Shown in pieces: positions 50,943 to 60,359 of a DNA stretch of 64,000 nucleotides (position 1 is the first letter of the stretch; each line of letters starts with the position of its first letter). The stretch covers positions 1,670,501 to 1,734,500 of the forward strand of contig JAWNZC010000001.1 in the NCBI GenBank assembly GCA_035771165.1. The letters run 5' to 3'. Origin of the DNA: Paragorgia papillata (taxonomy: Eukaryota > Cnidaria > Anthozoa > Scleralcyonacea > Coralliidae). Position numbers and translations under genes: made by a program. A model generated the notes under the pieces. That model saw nothing but the letters and a program-made list of their open reading frames with translations, had not been told where the DNA came from and did no database searches.

Positions 50943-50994
50943 ATCCCTCTCTAACAAATAAAACTACAGTAACTAATTAACTATATACAATATT

Positions 50995-51171
50995 TTAAAC
51001 TTTCTTCGAATCATCTTGACCGGTTTGTTCATAAAATTCCGTTATTACGTCTATCGTATTTCGTAATTCATCAACAAATTCGCCCGTATCAGCTAAGACC
51101 ACGCTTTCATCCTGACCATTACCAAGTTTCTTTATAAAGTCTTTCCTGTACGGGACAGCTTTCATCGCCAA
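50995..51171 (-). CDS. GLTP: GLTP exon 5 (terminal)
   Basis: Acceptor CTTTCACTAG. Encodes [16 protein letters not shown] ... [13 protein letters not shown] ... SKKV and a TAA stop at 50997-50995. Human GLTP reads YAAPYKSDFLKAL and TIDVIYEMYTQ here. Confidence 0.96.
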   Translation of the reverse strand: MAMKAVPYRKDFIKKLGNGQDESVVLADTGEFVDELRNTIDVITEFYEQTGQDDSKKV

Positions 51172-52329
51172 CTAGTGAAAGAAGAAAATTACAAAACGAT
51201 ATACTAAACAGAATACACTATATATATACATACAGGGGGGAAATAATGTTAAGTAGACTATAGTCAAGTAGAAATACATTTACAATTCAATAGAAATTTA
51301 CAGTTTAAGCAAAACAAATCTTCTAAGATGGTCAATACAAGTAAGTTTATCAAGAAGTGGTAGTTATTCTTAGTATTGTAGGAGCATCAGTACTACTTGC
51401 TGATGACATGGCCAAGGAAGAGAGAGAGGAAGGGCCCGGATGGATGGACGGACGGACGATAGGAGGGGGAATCAATGGAGAGAGGGAGGATGGATGGACG
51501 GATGATAGGAGGGAGGATGGAGGGACGATGGATGGAGGGACGACGGATGGATGGATGGATGGAGGGAGGATGGATGGCTGAATAGAGGGATGGATGGGTA
51601 GAGGGAGGGGAGACGGACGGGATAGATGTATTTAGAGTTGTTACAACACCCCTAGCCCTACCCTGGTTGCGAGAGCTTTTTCCACATGCACTCAGAGAAA
51701 CAGGGCGCAAGACGACAACAACAAACTTCTAACGTCCAGTTCCCTTTGCGAGCGAGGAAAAAGCTCTGTCACCCAGGGTACCCCCAGGACAGTTTTGGAA
51801 TCATAAACTGGTGAATTAGTTCTACAACACGTACAGAAAAAATACTTTGAACCATCCACCCATGATACTTCTTTAATGTGCTCTCGTATGCTGCTTTAGA
51901 ACACTTCGTGAGGTCTTCTTCACCAGTTAGAACTTCTTGTAGAAACACCAGAATGAACGACAATGCTCTGCAAACAAAAATAGTTCTTAGAAGCGAAATA
52001 GCTCTCTTCCCTTCGCCTTGGGAGGGAAGGAAGGAAGGAAGGAAGGAAGGAAGGAAGGAAGGAAGGAAGGAAGGAAGGAAGGAAGGAAGGAAGGAACGAA
52101 CGAACGAACGAACGAACGAACGAACGAAGGAAGGAAGGAAGGAAGGAAGGAAGGAAGGAAGGAAGGAAGGAAGGAAGGAAGGAAGGAAGGAAGGAAGGAA
52201 GGAAAGAAAGAAAGAAAGGAAGAAAGGAAGAAAGGAAGAAAGGAAGGAAAGGAAGGAAAGGAAAGAAAGGAAAGGAAGGAAAGGAAGGAAAGGAAGGAAA
52301 GGAAGGAAGGAAAGGAAGGAAAGAAAGGA

Positions 52330-52385
<56 letters not shown>

Positions 52386-53892
52386 AGGGAGGGAGGGAGG
52401 GAGGGAGGATGGGATAACGTTACTTCCTTCGTTCGTTCGTCCGACAGTCCCTACACGTGTTTGTTCGTCAGTTTATTCCTTCGTCCGTTTTCCATTTATT
52501 TCGTTTGTTTGTTTCCAAAAACGTCTGGCACCCAGGGTATTCGTTTGTCAGTTGCTTCATCAGTTCGTTAATATTCGTTCGTTCGTCAGTTCGCTATTCG
52601 TTCGTTCTTCGCGGTTCCTTCTTTCGTTCCTTCGTCAATTCGTTCTTGAAAATGTACAAATAAAGTTGTTGTTGCTATTGTAAAGCTTAGAATTCTTTCA
52701 CATATTTGTGGGAAACATTACTTATACAGCTAAATCAATTAAGGTTGTCCTGGCCAAAGCCAAAAGGTCAAAGCCAAGCGTGAAAAGTACGACGTGAATT
52801 ACAATTTAAATAGCGAAGCACACATTTACTATATTTATAGGCCAAAATCATACAAATAAACCAAACTTGCCTCTCTGGGGATTATTAACGAGCATTTTCG
52901 CGCTTGGCTTTGACCTATTGGCTTTAGCCTTTTGGCTTTGGCCAGGACAACCTTAATTGATTTAGCTGTAACTAACTAGGGTTAGCTCTAGAACATGAAA
53001 ACATGAAGGCAGATCTTAGTGCTACCTTTTCAACCACAGAAGTGCATCAGTTGCCGAATTCTTCGCTTTGGTAGTACCGGCCTCTATTTCACTTTCCACA
53101 ATATCCTGAATGGTTTTAAACTTCTCTTGATTTTCATCATACTTTTTGGTTAATTTCTAAAAAAATAATTTTTAACCCTTTATTGGCCAAGTAATTTCCG
53201 GGAGCTCTCTCCTTGACGAGTAAAATGGTTTGGCGTCAGCCAGAGTAAAATTAATAAGTAGACAAAAAGCAAATGTGGCCAGTAAAGGGTTAATAAAAAA
53301 AAAACAACGTTGAGGTTGTATCACTGAGATTCCCTGGTCTTCTGCCTTCGTCGAAAATCTTTCTCATGTCTTCCGAAGAAAGTAAAAGACCAAAAGGAAT
53401 CAATTTTTAACTTAGTTCCAATCTCGTTCCCAGAGCCCACGTTCCCCACCTGGGAAACGGGAGACTCTGGGATAATCCGTTTCACATCGATATTTCATTG
53501 GCTGATGAACACAGTGAACTCTATATAACTCTTCTTCCGGATAACAAGAATCCTGTGATGGCGTGAACGGATTATCCCACCTCTCGTTTCCCGCCCGCTG
53601 GGTAAGGGGAACGTGGGCTGTGGAACGAGATTGACTTAGTTCTAATAATCACGCATTCATCTTGGATAAATTATTTTTTTGTGATACCAAAAGAAATATG
53701 AAATAGTCTATTTTCATATAAGTTGCCTATAATACGAAAATTAAGTCCCTCTTATTTGAAAAAACACTTAAAATGACAGAGTAACATCCAGGGCTCAAAA
53801 TAACGTTTCATGTTACGCCGGTCATGGTGACCGGTCAGTTCCAATTGTGACCGGTCAAAGGCGATTTTTGACCGGTCAAATTTCACGACGCC

Positions 53893-53925
<33 letters not shown>

Positions 53926-56900
53926 CAACAACCCCCAAAAAAACAACCCCGCAACACAATCACAACACAAACACAACACAACACAACACAACACAACACA
54001 ACACAACACAACACAACACAACACAAAAAACATAGTTCACTTCAATATATATCAGTTAGGAAATTTTGTTTACATATATGAATATACATACAATCAAATG
54101 CTATTTGCAAAAGGCAACTAAGTACTCTACTGATTCAGTTTGATATTAAAACAACGTTATTTCATAAATGCGAGGATCATCGCCCATCATCTTGGCTCTT
54201 TCTTGTGAACTTCTGCCTTCCGCCTTCAAATGCAAGTTCATTGCTTCTTTGTGGGGTTCACCGCGAGCGTGATCTACGGCGTTGCTGAGCTGTGTATTGG
54301 TGGAGCCAGTATGCCCAAACATAAGAAAAATTTCTCATTCCTTTGATTTTCTCTGCATACGTTTTACACACTGAACAACAAAGGCTAGTAACGGAACCTG
54401 CTTTGTTGGAGTTAATCATCAACCAATCACTTGCCATGTATTAAGCAAGGCTAGTTAACTTCCAGTTATTGGCAGTTGAAGCTAACAAGTTTCTTGGTTT
54501 CTTGGACGAAGTGTCCTTTGGCTTTTCGCTGGCTCTCTTGGTTGAAGGGTTTTTTTCGTTCTCTTTCTGGAAGGAAGGTTCCTTCTCGTTCACTTTCTTG
54601 GCAAAAAACGATGTACATGGCGCCGACGTAGCGGCAGGTGTCGCGCTTTCCTCATGTTTTCGTTTCTTTGCGCACTTCTCACATTTGCTAACTAAATAGC
54701 TTTCTTCACAGTAACCCGGCGTTATATCAGAACAAGCAATGGCGCAAACATTACATATTGGAATATTGCATCCAATACATCGATATTTGATATCTTTCCG
54801 ATGACAAACGTCGCACTCCATTTTAAAGGTATTTCACACAACTACTGCATATACGGGCCTGCATTCAAGGATGTTTTGACGGCGATTGTTTACATTACGA
54901 TTTTTTGACAGTTTCCCGCCAAAAATGTAAATTCGAATAAAAAGTTCAATAACCAAGAAAATTCTCACAAATTAACATAATATGAAACGGGTCTACAACA
55001 ACACAACAACAATATTTTAAGTTCCTTCAAATGGAAGTTAATAAAATTAATTGCCAGTAATATGACCGGTCAAAATGACCGGCGTTATACAAATTTGACC
55101 GGTCACATTAAAATTTTGGCCGGTATTTGACCGGTGACCGGCCGTTATTTTGAGCCCTGAACATCTTAACAGTTTTTGGTTTCCTGGCTTCGTTTTTGAG
55201 ATATTTCAGTTTACATAAATAAGTTTTGTGGAAACACCACGTAAAATATTTATTACTCGGGCTACCGCAGGTAGACGAGTCTAGGTTTCGGTCGTGTTAT
55301 TATTGGTATTGTTTTATTGCCCCAGCAGGCTTTGCGAAACCGAGATTTCACTTTCATGGCGAGTTGTCTCTTGAACGAAGCTTTTCTTGCCATTTTATCG
55401 ATGTTTTTGAATATTTCCACGACATTTCTTGGCACACTACCCAGCAGTCGTCTCAAACAGAGATGTCAGAGTAGTCTGACTGTCAGCGAATCAAGGTGTA
55501 TTAAAAATAATTGGAAACTTTAAACTGAAGGAGTGAAGGACGTCAGAGAACAGTCGTGTTTAAATAATTGCGAAACCGAGGTTTGGCCGAGTTGTCTCCA
55601 GATGATCAGTGGTTGTATCTTTTGAACGAAGCTTTTATTGCCATTTTATCGATGTTTTTGAATATTTGCAAGACATTTCACTGTTTCTCAGTTGTTTACT
55701 TGTTTGAATAGCTTTGCAAGTGACCGAGTTATAGTTGATCAGTAATGCGGCTGACATAAAGCTTTACAATGTTTACAACTGCACACGCATGCGATCGCGG
55801 TAGACCTAGTACGTAAAAGATAACGAGCTATTTCAAAACAGGTTGGTCCTGGCCTTGCTGCTTTATAGTCCGACAACTACAAAATGCAAGCATAATAATA
55901 AGCACCGAATAGAGCAAATACCGGTAAGATAATAAGATATCAATATGTTGAACATGTTCAGTGCATGTCTAGATCTCGCGTGTCGTATTACATTTGGAAA
56001 CGTGTGTTTTAAAACATGTTTAAATATTTTCTACTTGTCCGAATTTAAATAAATTCTATATCAAAATGATCGCTTGAATTTGCCGAATCCGACACTATAG
56101 GTTTTGTCTACTAAATATATTAGATCCGTTGTTTAATTTTCAGAAAAACGGCCTTATTTACATTTATACTACATGACTACATCATTAGCAAACCTTCGGC
56201 GCTTCCTGCACCGCAGCAGTTCATATAAGACCATAGATTCTATTTGTGAAAATCTATGCAGTTATGCATTGCCATTGTCATGTAGTCTTGCTAGAGTACG
56301 CACAGGCTACGAGAAGCTTTCAGAAATCAGTAGCCCGAGTGAACGCCTGAGCAGGCGTCTTGTTTGTTAAGCTTTCGGCCTGTTGACTCATGCAGGTCTT
56401 CATCAGAGCAATAACAACAAACTGTTGGTTCACGTATTTATAAACTAAGCAACTGATCAATTAAATCACATAAGAATACAATGGCGTATCACGTTAATTT
56501 TATTAATTAGAAAACGGAATCAAGAGAATGTTTTCCGAATAGGGCACACCACGTGCTGTTTTGTGCTGTTTAATGGCTGTCCCTCCTGAGAAATAGTGAG
56601 ATAAGTTTTGTGAAAACACCACGTAAAATATTTCGTGTTGCATAAAAGCACAATATGATAAATCTGCTGTTGCCAAACACGCTTGGAAGTATGTCCACTC
56701 GTGTTAAGTGGGAGCAGTCATCACTCTTATTAGCCAGCGACAAGCAATACTTCACGCGAAGAACAAGAGAATCTATTGAATGCAAAACATCACTACATTA
56801 TCGCCATGGAAACTTTCAAAGAATTAAATAAATCTCTGTTATTTTTATTGAAAATCAACTCATTAACAGCAGATTTATCATGTTGGGCTTTTATGCAACA

Positions 56901-59900
56901 TGAAATATTTTACGTGGTGTTTTCACAAAACTTATTTCACTATTTCTCAGAAGGGACAGCCATTAAACAGCACGTGGTGTGCCTTGGAAAACATTCTTGA
57001 TTCCGTTTTCTAATTAATAAAATTAACGTGATACGCCATTGTATTCTTACGTGATCTAGGTTTATTTTATATTTTCATATTAGTTTTTAATGTTTTAATA
57101 AAGCTCTTATATTTTAACAGTAGCTTCTGGCCTCATTTGAACTATCATCTTCTATTAAAAAAGATGTTACGCTTTTCACAAGTCCAGGAGAACACACGCT
57201 TTTTCTGGACCTACCAGCAACGTTTTAACCAATGAGCACATCCATTTTGCATATGGAGTTGAAACATTAAAACAAGCTCAGATGCAGGGGCGTCGGAAGC
57301 GGGGGGGCCGGGGGGGCCTGGGTCCCCCCACTTTTTTGCGTGGGGGGGCCAGAACATGTTTGCCCCCCCCCCCCCACTTTTTAACAAGGCCAGTAATAAT
57401 GAAATATTATTTCTAACATTATTTCTAACATCAACTTATGGCCTTGTGTCTGTCTGGTCTTTTTACATTAATACAGCATTCATTCCTTTCAATTCTGTTT
57501 TTAAATGACCTCTTGTAAGCATTATCCAGTACAATAAATGCACTAATCCGTAGTTGAATAAAGATATACTAAAGAAATTTGAATGCAGATATTCAATGTC
57601 CGCAAAAGTAATGTTTTTTAAGACGTTTTCGGACCTTCAGAATTCTGTAAATTCTTGTCCGCAAATGCAGGAAATGCCATTTCCGGGACTCTAGATTTCA
57701 AAATTTTCTGGTGGGGCATGCCCCCGGACCCCCCTAGATTATTTGGGCCCCTCCACTTTTATCGTCGCTCCGACGCCCCTGCTCAGATGTACGGCATAAA
57801 AGGTGAAATAGTGGACCAAACCTGTATATTGCCATTGATATCTGACTTTACAGGAGCAAATGCTGTAGGACCAAGAATATCTAGAAAGTAACATCTGAAA
57901 TTAATATCATCCGAATGTAGCATGGTTTTTCTACTGTATAACATTACAGCTTTACATTGCATTCAAAGCTCCCTTAAAGTTTAATTGTGACCACTCTCAA
58001 AAGTGAGCAGCTCTCACAATGCAATGACCATCTTTGACATTTACAAACTGGACTCTTTCTTTGTTTTTGAGCTCTTGTAAGCAACAAGCTCTTAAGCCTA
58101 TAGTTATAACAAGTACATTTGCAAAAGGGGTGACACTATTGGGGACATTTAGCCCCTTGTCCAGGGATAATTTGCAAGACAAATTGCAGTTTCAACATGT
58201 CAACCCTGTCTTTTCATAAACTGAGAGGTGGCCCTAAAATATTTTAAACTTATTCAGAATTGTTTGTGTTAAGAACTACTATCATTAATTGTGAGTGGTT
58301 TATTATTTATAGTCACATGAATAACATGCTGCTCTGACTCTTGTTTTCACTTTCTCTTTCAACCTGTTCTTCGTTATATGTTATGCAGCGTTGTGAGTAA
58401 CTTCGCTACAAGTAACTAGTTACAGTAACTAGTTACATTTTTAAGTAACTGTAACTGAAACTAGTTACTTTTTTTGAAGAAGTAACTAACTATAACTAGT
58501 TACTTTTTGAAGAAGTAACTATAACTAGTTACTTTTTTAAAGAACTGTTACAATATTTGGTTAAAAAATGTGACTAGTATAGTTACTGATATTCAGTTGA
58601 GGATGTCATTCTTTCTTGATAAAAATGGTTTTGATATAATAATAAAGGTACATTATGTACACATTTGACTATTTCTGCTTAGTGACAACTATATTTAGGC
58701 ATTTAGCTGTAAAACATAATTATGGTACTGGCATCTAAAAACTAGTAATTTCTTTGTCGATTCTAGTAACACGGACAAAGGAATGTAACTTTGTAACTAG
58801 TTACAACATTTTTGAAGTAACTGTAACTGGTTACTTTCTTTTCATTGTAACTTTTATCGGTTTAAACTACCGGTAGTTACTTTTCTAATGATGTAACTAG
58901 TTACAAAAATTATGTAACTTTTACAGCACTGATGTTATGTTCAATAAAGATGGGTTAAACATTAAACTCATATGTTAGTTCCTCATTTCAACAGTTTGCC
59001 TTTGGTAACATTTAGACATACTTTTATGGGGGATGTATACTTGAATCCCCCCCATTCATGTTAACCTGCAATCAGGCATTATTTTAAAATCAGGTGATAT
59101 TTTATCATGCCCTTATAAAAATGTTTATAGGTGCCTATAGGCAAGCTATAGTAATTGCTCCAATTGCCTAAAGAAACCCCCAAAGCCTATAGAGATCTAC
59201 ACGTACTGTATAAGTGGAATGCCTATAGGGTTGTATTCCTACAGGTCACATTCCAATTGCCTTAGTATAAAAGCCTATAGGATCCTATAGGTTGGCCTAT
59301 ACACTCTCTATAGGTCAACATATAGACTTTCTTTGTATACAACTCTACTGGTGTTAGGGGAGGGGGGGCATACTTGAATTGATCCTAAAACCAAAGTAAC
59401 TTGGCTGCAGGTGCTACAGTAATATCTCGTATGAAATCAAAACAAGAAACCACATTTAACAGTGACAATACTCCATATAATTAAACATTAATTTCATATC
59501 TATCTTCATCAAATATTAATTTCTTCAAAGACAAATTTTGGTACTGGTAAATGATTCCATAAAAACAAGAACAATAAACCAATTAGTTGTACAAAAAGTA
59601 ATACAAACATTGAGCTAAATGTATATCTAAACCCGAAATCTTGCTACCAGTAAAATATATCGCGTAGACTCTATTTATATGGACACTGCTAGTGCTAGTC
59701 AGCCAAGGCTCAACAGTTGATTTGAAAGCCCAAAATATATTATTTATATTATTTTCTAAATCTCAGCCCATCGTAGCCATTATTTATATTCGAATTTGTC
59801 TTAACAATTATTAGCTGACTTTGCATCAGATGCAATATGTCCCAATGCATCGTAATCGCTACATCCTAATTTGTTACATTTCTAGATTTTCCATATATAT

Positions 59901-60052
59901 ATCATTCATCTTTTATAATAATTAAGCGAAATGGTAAACTTACCGAAGAATGGAACGATTTCTTTGCACGCCTGGAGAAACGGTTTTGTTTCGATTTTTT
60001 TGTCATCCTTGATTGGTTGAAATCTGAACTTAGCTTTGGAGAAAAATGTCAT
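50995..60052 (-). CDS. GLTP: GLTP, glycolipid transfer protein, complete 5-exon gene
   Basis: Exons in transcript order: 60052-59944, 57880-57822, 53156-53026, 51967-51835, 51171-50995 (609 nt, 202 residues plus stop; human GLTP has 209). All introns are GT-AG with matching phases. The protein is a cytosolic all-helical carrier that moves glycosphingolipids between membranes. The sugar-binding residues known in human GLTP are conserved here as D50, N54, K57, W97 and H135, within [15 protein letters not shown] and KKYHGW. Other landmarks: [22 protein letters not shown] and TIDVITEFY. The ATG at 60052 gives a 36-codon first exon, close to the human length; the frame stays open upstream but does not resemble the family. 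Introns hold hAT-like elements, a zinc-cluster transposon and long simple repeats. Confidence 0.97.
51172..51834 (-). other. GLTP intron 4 with GGATGGAC array and a short MITE
   Basis: 51424-51620 is a G+A-rich array of GGATGGACGGA-type units. 51659-51781 is a fold-back with TACCCTGGTTGCGAGAGCTT ... GAAAAAGCTCTGTCACCCAG, GGTA ends. Confidence 0.7.
51835..51967 (-). CDS. GLTP: GLTP exon 4
   Basis: Acceptor TTTGTTTGCAG, donor GTACGT. Encodes [20 protein letters not shown] ... [21 protein letters not shown]135 in KKYHGW is the conserved sugar-contact histidine. Confidence 0.97.
52020..52408. repeat. (GGAA)n/(GAAC)n/(GAAAG)n polypurine tract, ~390 bp
   Basis: An almost pure purine run on the + strand, in blocks of GGAA, then GAAC, then GGAA, GAAA and GGGA. 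In the GLTP pre-mRNA it is a pyrimidine tract ending about 53 nt before exon 4. The long glutamate/lysine/arginine frames are artefacts. Confidence 0.95.
52722..52975. mobile_element. Fold-back MITE, TTAAGGTTGTCCTGGCC ends
   Basis: ACAGCTAAATCAATTAAGGT, TGTCCTGGCCAAAGCC and the exact inverse at 52932-52970. TTAA lies at each terminus, as in 30404-31184. Confidence 0.85.
53026..53156 (-). CDS. GLTP: GLTP exon 3
   Basis: Acceptor TTATTTTTTTAG, donor GTAGCA. Encodes [44 protein letters not shown]57 and W97 are lipid headgroup contacts in this family. Confidence 0.97.
53172..53293. mobile_element. 122-bp TTAA-flanked MITE (copy 2)
   Basis: TTAACCCTTTATTGGCCAAG ... and ... GTGGCCAGTAAAGGGTTAA, co-linear with 27198-27316 along its length. 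It ends 15 nt upstream of the GLTP exon 3 acceptor in transcript sense. Confidence 0.9.
53419..53633. mobile_element. CAATCTCG element, 9-bp TSD ACTTAGTTC
   Basis: CAATCTCGTTCCCAGAGCCC and ... GGGCTGTGGAACGAGATTG. ACTTAGTTC is exactly repeated at 53410-53418 and 53634-53642. A 215-bp deletion derivative of the same family as 49183-49572. Confidence 0.92.
53951..54026. repeat. (ACAAC)n microsatellite
   Basis: About 13 ACAAC units inside the CAGGGCTC transposon. Confidence 0.92.
54441..54821 (-). CDS. Transposon-borne small cysteine-cluster protein
   Basis: An intact 126-codon ORF from ATG (54821) to TAA, inside the CAGGGCTC transposon. The N-terminal 55 residues hold nine cysteines in a cross-brace-like pattern: [25 protein letters not shown], then C ... 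CEKCAKK. The C-terminal 70 residues are basic and serine/lysine rich (KKRKHEE, KKPRN), as in a nuclear protein. The CxxC...YxCxxCxxPxCxxC pattern resembles cysteine-rich tails of some transposases such as piggyBac, but no catalytic domain is present. Possibly the isolated DNA-binding part of a transposase or a captured host exon. Confidence 0.55.
   Translation of the reverse strand: MECDVCHRKDIKYRCIGCNIPICNVCAIACSDITPGYCEESYLVSKCEKCAKKRKHEESATPAATSAPCTSFFAKKVNEKEPSFQKENEKNPSTKRASEKPKDTSSKKPRNLLASTANNWKLTSLA
55207..56467. repeat. Anthozoan-type interspersed repeats in GLTP intron 2
   Basis: Begins with AAGTTTTGTGGAAACACCAC. A segment TGTCTCTTGAACGAAGCTTT, then CGATGTTTTTGAATATTT recurs at 55365-55440 and 55605-55680 as a diverged direct repeat. 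The ORFs here (55226-55523) are not recognised. A CTGATGA-hairpin-GAAA motif lies at 56373-56406 (- strand). 55700-56160 is unassigned. Confidence 0.45.
56468..57052. mobile_element. Fold-back element with ~190-bp arms
   Basis: TAAGAATACAATGGCGTATC, ACGTTAATTTTATTAATTAG ... (left) and ... CTAATTAATAAAATTAACGT, GATACGCCATTGTATTCTTA (right). The arms include AAGTTTTGTGAAAACACCAC, GTAAAATATTTC. The loop contains ATCGCCATGGAAACTTTCAA, as at 11936 and 14698. Confidence 0.87.
57295..57781. mobile_element. hAT-like element, TSD CTCAGATG
   Basis: CAGGGGCGTCGGAAGCG ... and ... CGTCGCTCCGACGCCCCTG, with G/C-homopolymer sub-termini. CTCAGATG is exactly duplicated at 57287-57294 and 57782-57789. It ends 40 nt from GLTP exon 2. 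Confidence 0.93.
57822..57880 (-). CDS. GLTP: GLTP exon 2
   Basis: Acceptor TTACTTTCTAG, donor GTTTGG. Completes Asp37 and encodes [19 protein letters not shown], aligned to CLGSPVFTPIKADISGNIT. D50 and N54 are headgroup-binding residues. Confidence 0.96.
58386..58931. mobile_element. hAT-like element full of GTAACTAGTTAC motifs, TSD ATGTTATG
   Basis: CAGCGTTGTGAGTAACTTCG ... and ... TTATGTAACTTTTACAGCAC, TG. ATGTTATG is exact at 58378-58385 and 58932-58939. Aligns end to end with 40964-41520, with small indels. Confidence 0.93.
59120..59335. repeat. Cluster of CCTATAGG-type motifs in GLTP intron 1
   Basis: CCTATAGG, GCCTATAG and TATAGGC words recur about every 20-40 bp (for example AAGCCTATAGGATCCTATAG). 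No higher-order unit is clear. Confidence 0.6.
59944..60052 (-). CDS. GLTP: GLTP exon 1
   Basis: Starts at ATG 60052 (AAGATGACA context) and encodes [36 protein letters not shown]. Donor GTAAGT, one base into Asp37. Confidence 0.94.
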
Positions 60053-60350
60053 CTTTCTATATAGGGTAAAGGTAACGTAAAGAAACGGAACAATTGAACA
60101 AACTACAGACAAAAAGAGGATTGATTGTGATCTGTGTATTATTATGTAAAAATGGAAGCTGAGCATGCGATATTTATAGCGGTTTGACGGTAAAGTGGTA
60201 GTACTTCGTGTTAGGGACACATAATAGTTTGCACACTTTGTACCGCGCAACGGAGATCTTCAAGCTGACAATTGCCCGCATATAAGAAATATACGAATCT
60301 CCGTTGCGCATTTTACAAACTTTCCAGTCTGGGTTGTTACCTGAACACTC
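60053..60350 (-). promoter_or_regulatory. GLTP 5' UTR and presumed promoter
   Basis: Unique-looking sequence between the GLTP ATG and the minisatellite. An inverted pair GCGCAACGGAGATCTTC (60245) / GAATCTCCGTTGCGC (60296) could fold. No TATA box or initiator can be assigned with confidence. Confidence 0.4.
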
Positions 60351-60359
60351 TTTCTAACA

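Larger units (their letters stand above)
53789..55159. mobile_element. CAGGGCTC DNA transposon with GACCGGTCA sub-terminal repeats
   Basis: Termini CAGGGCTCAAAATAACG and CGTTATTTTGAGCCCTG-like. Both ends carry several TGACCGGTCA palindromes. AACATC flanks both ends (53783-53788 and 55160-55165). It contains a poly-C/poly-A run (53887-53930), an (ACAAC)n array (53951-54026) and one intact ORF on the - strand. The superfamily is uncertain because the duplication reads as 6 bp. Confidence 0.82.
53722..55206. mobile_element. AAAGTGCC-type snapback remnant split by a larger transposon
   Basis: AAGTTGCCTATAATACGAAA, TTAAGTCCCTCTTATTTG at the left. After the insertion (53789-55159) it resumes with AACATCTTAACAGTTTTTGG, TTTCCTGGCTTCG ... 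TTGAGATATTTCAG. The right terminus was replaced by a GTGGAAACACCACGT repeat at 55207. Confidence 0.72.

Noticed and set aside
51878..52683. Long glycine/lysine/glutamate/arginine ORFs of 179 and 221 codons
   Set aside because: They are read through the (GGAA)n tract and overlap GLTP exon 4 on the opposite strand.
55262..55523. Overlapping ORFs in GLTP intron 2 as exons
   Set aside because: The same DNA recurs 240 bp downstream as a diverged repeat, and no GLTP residues are missing between exons 2 and 3.
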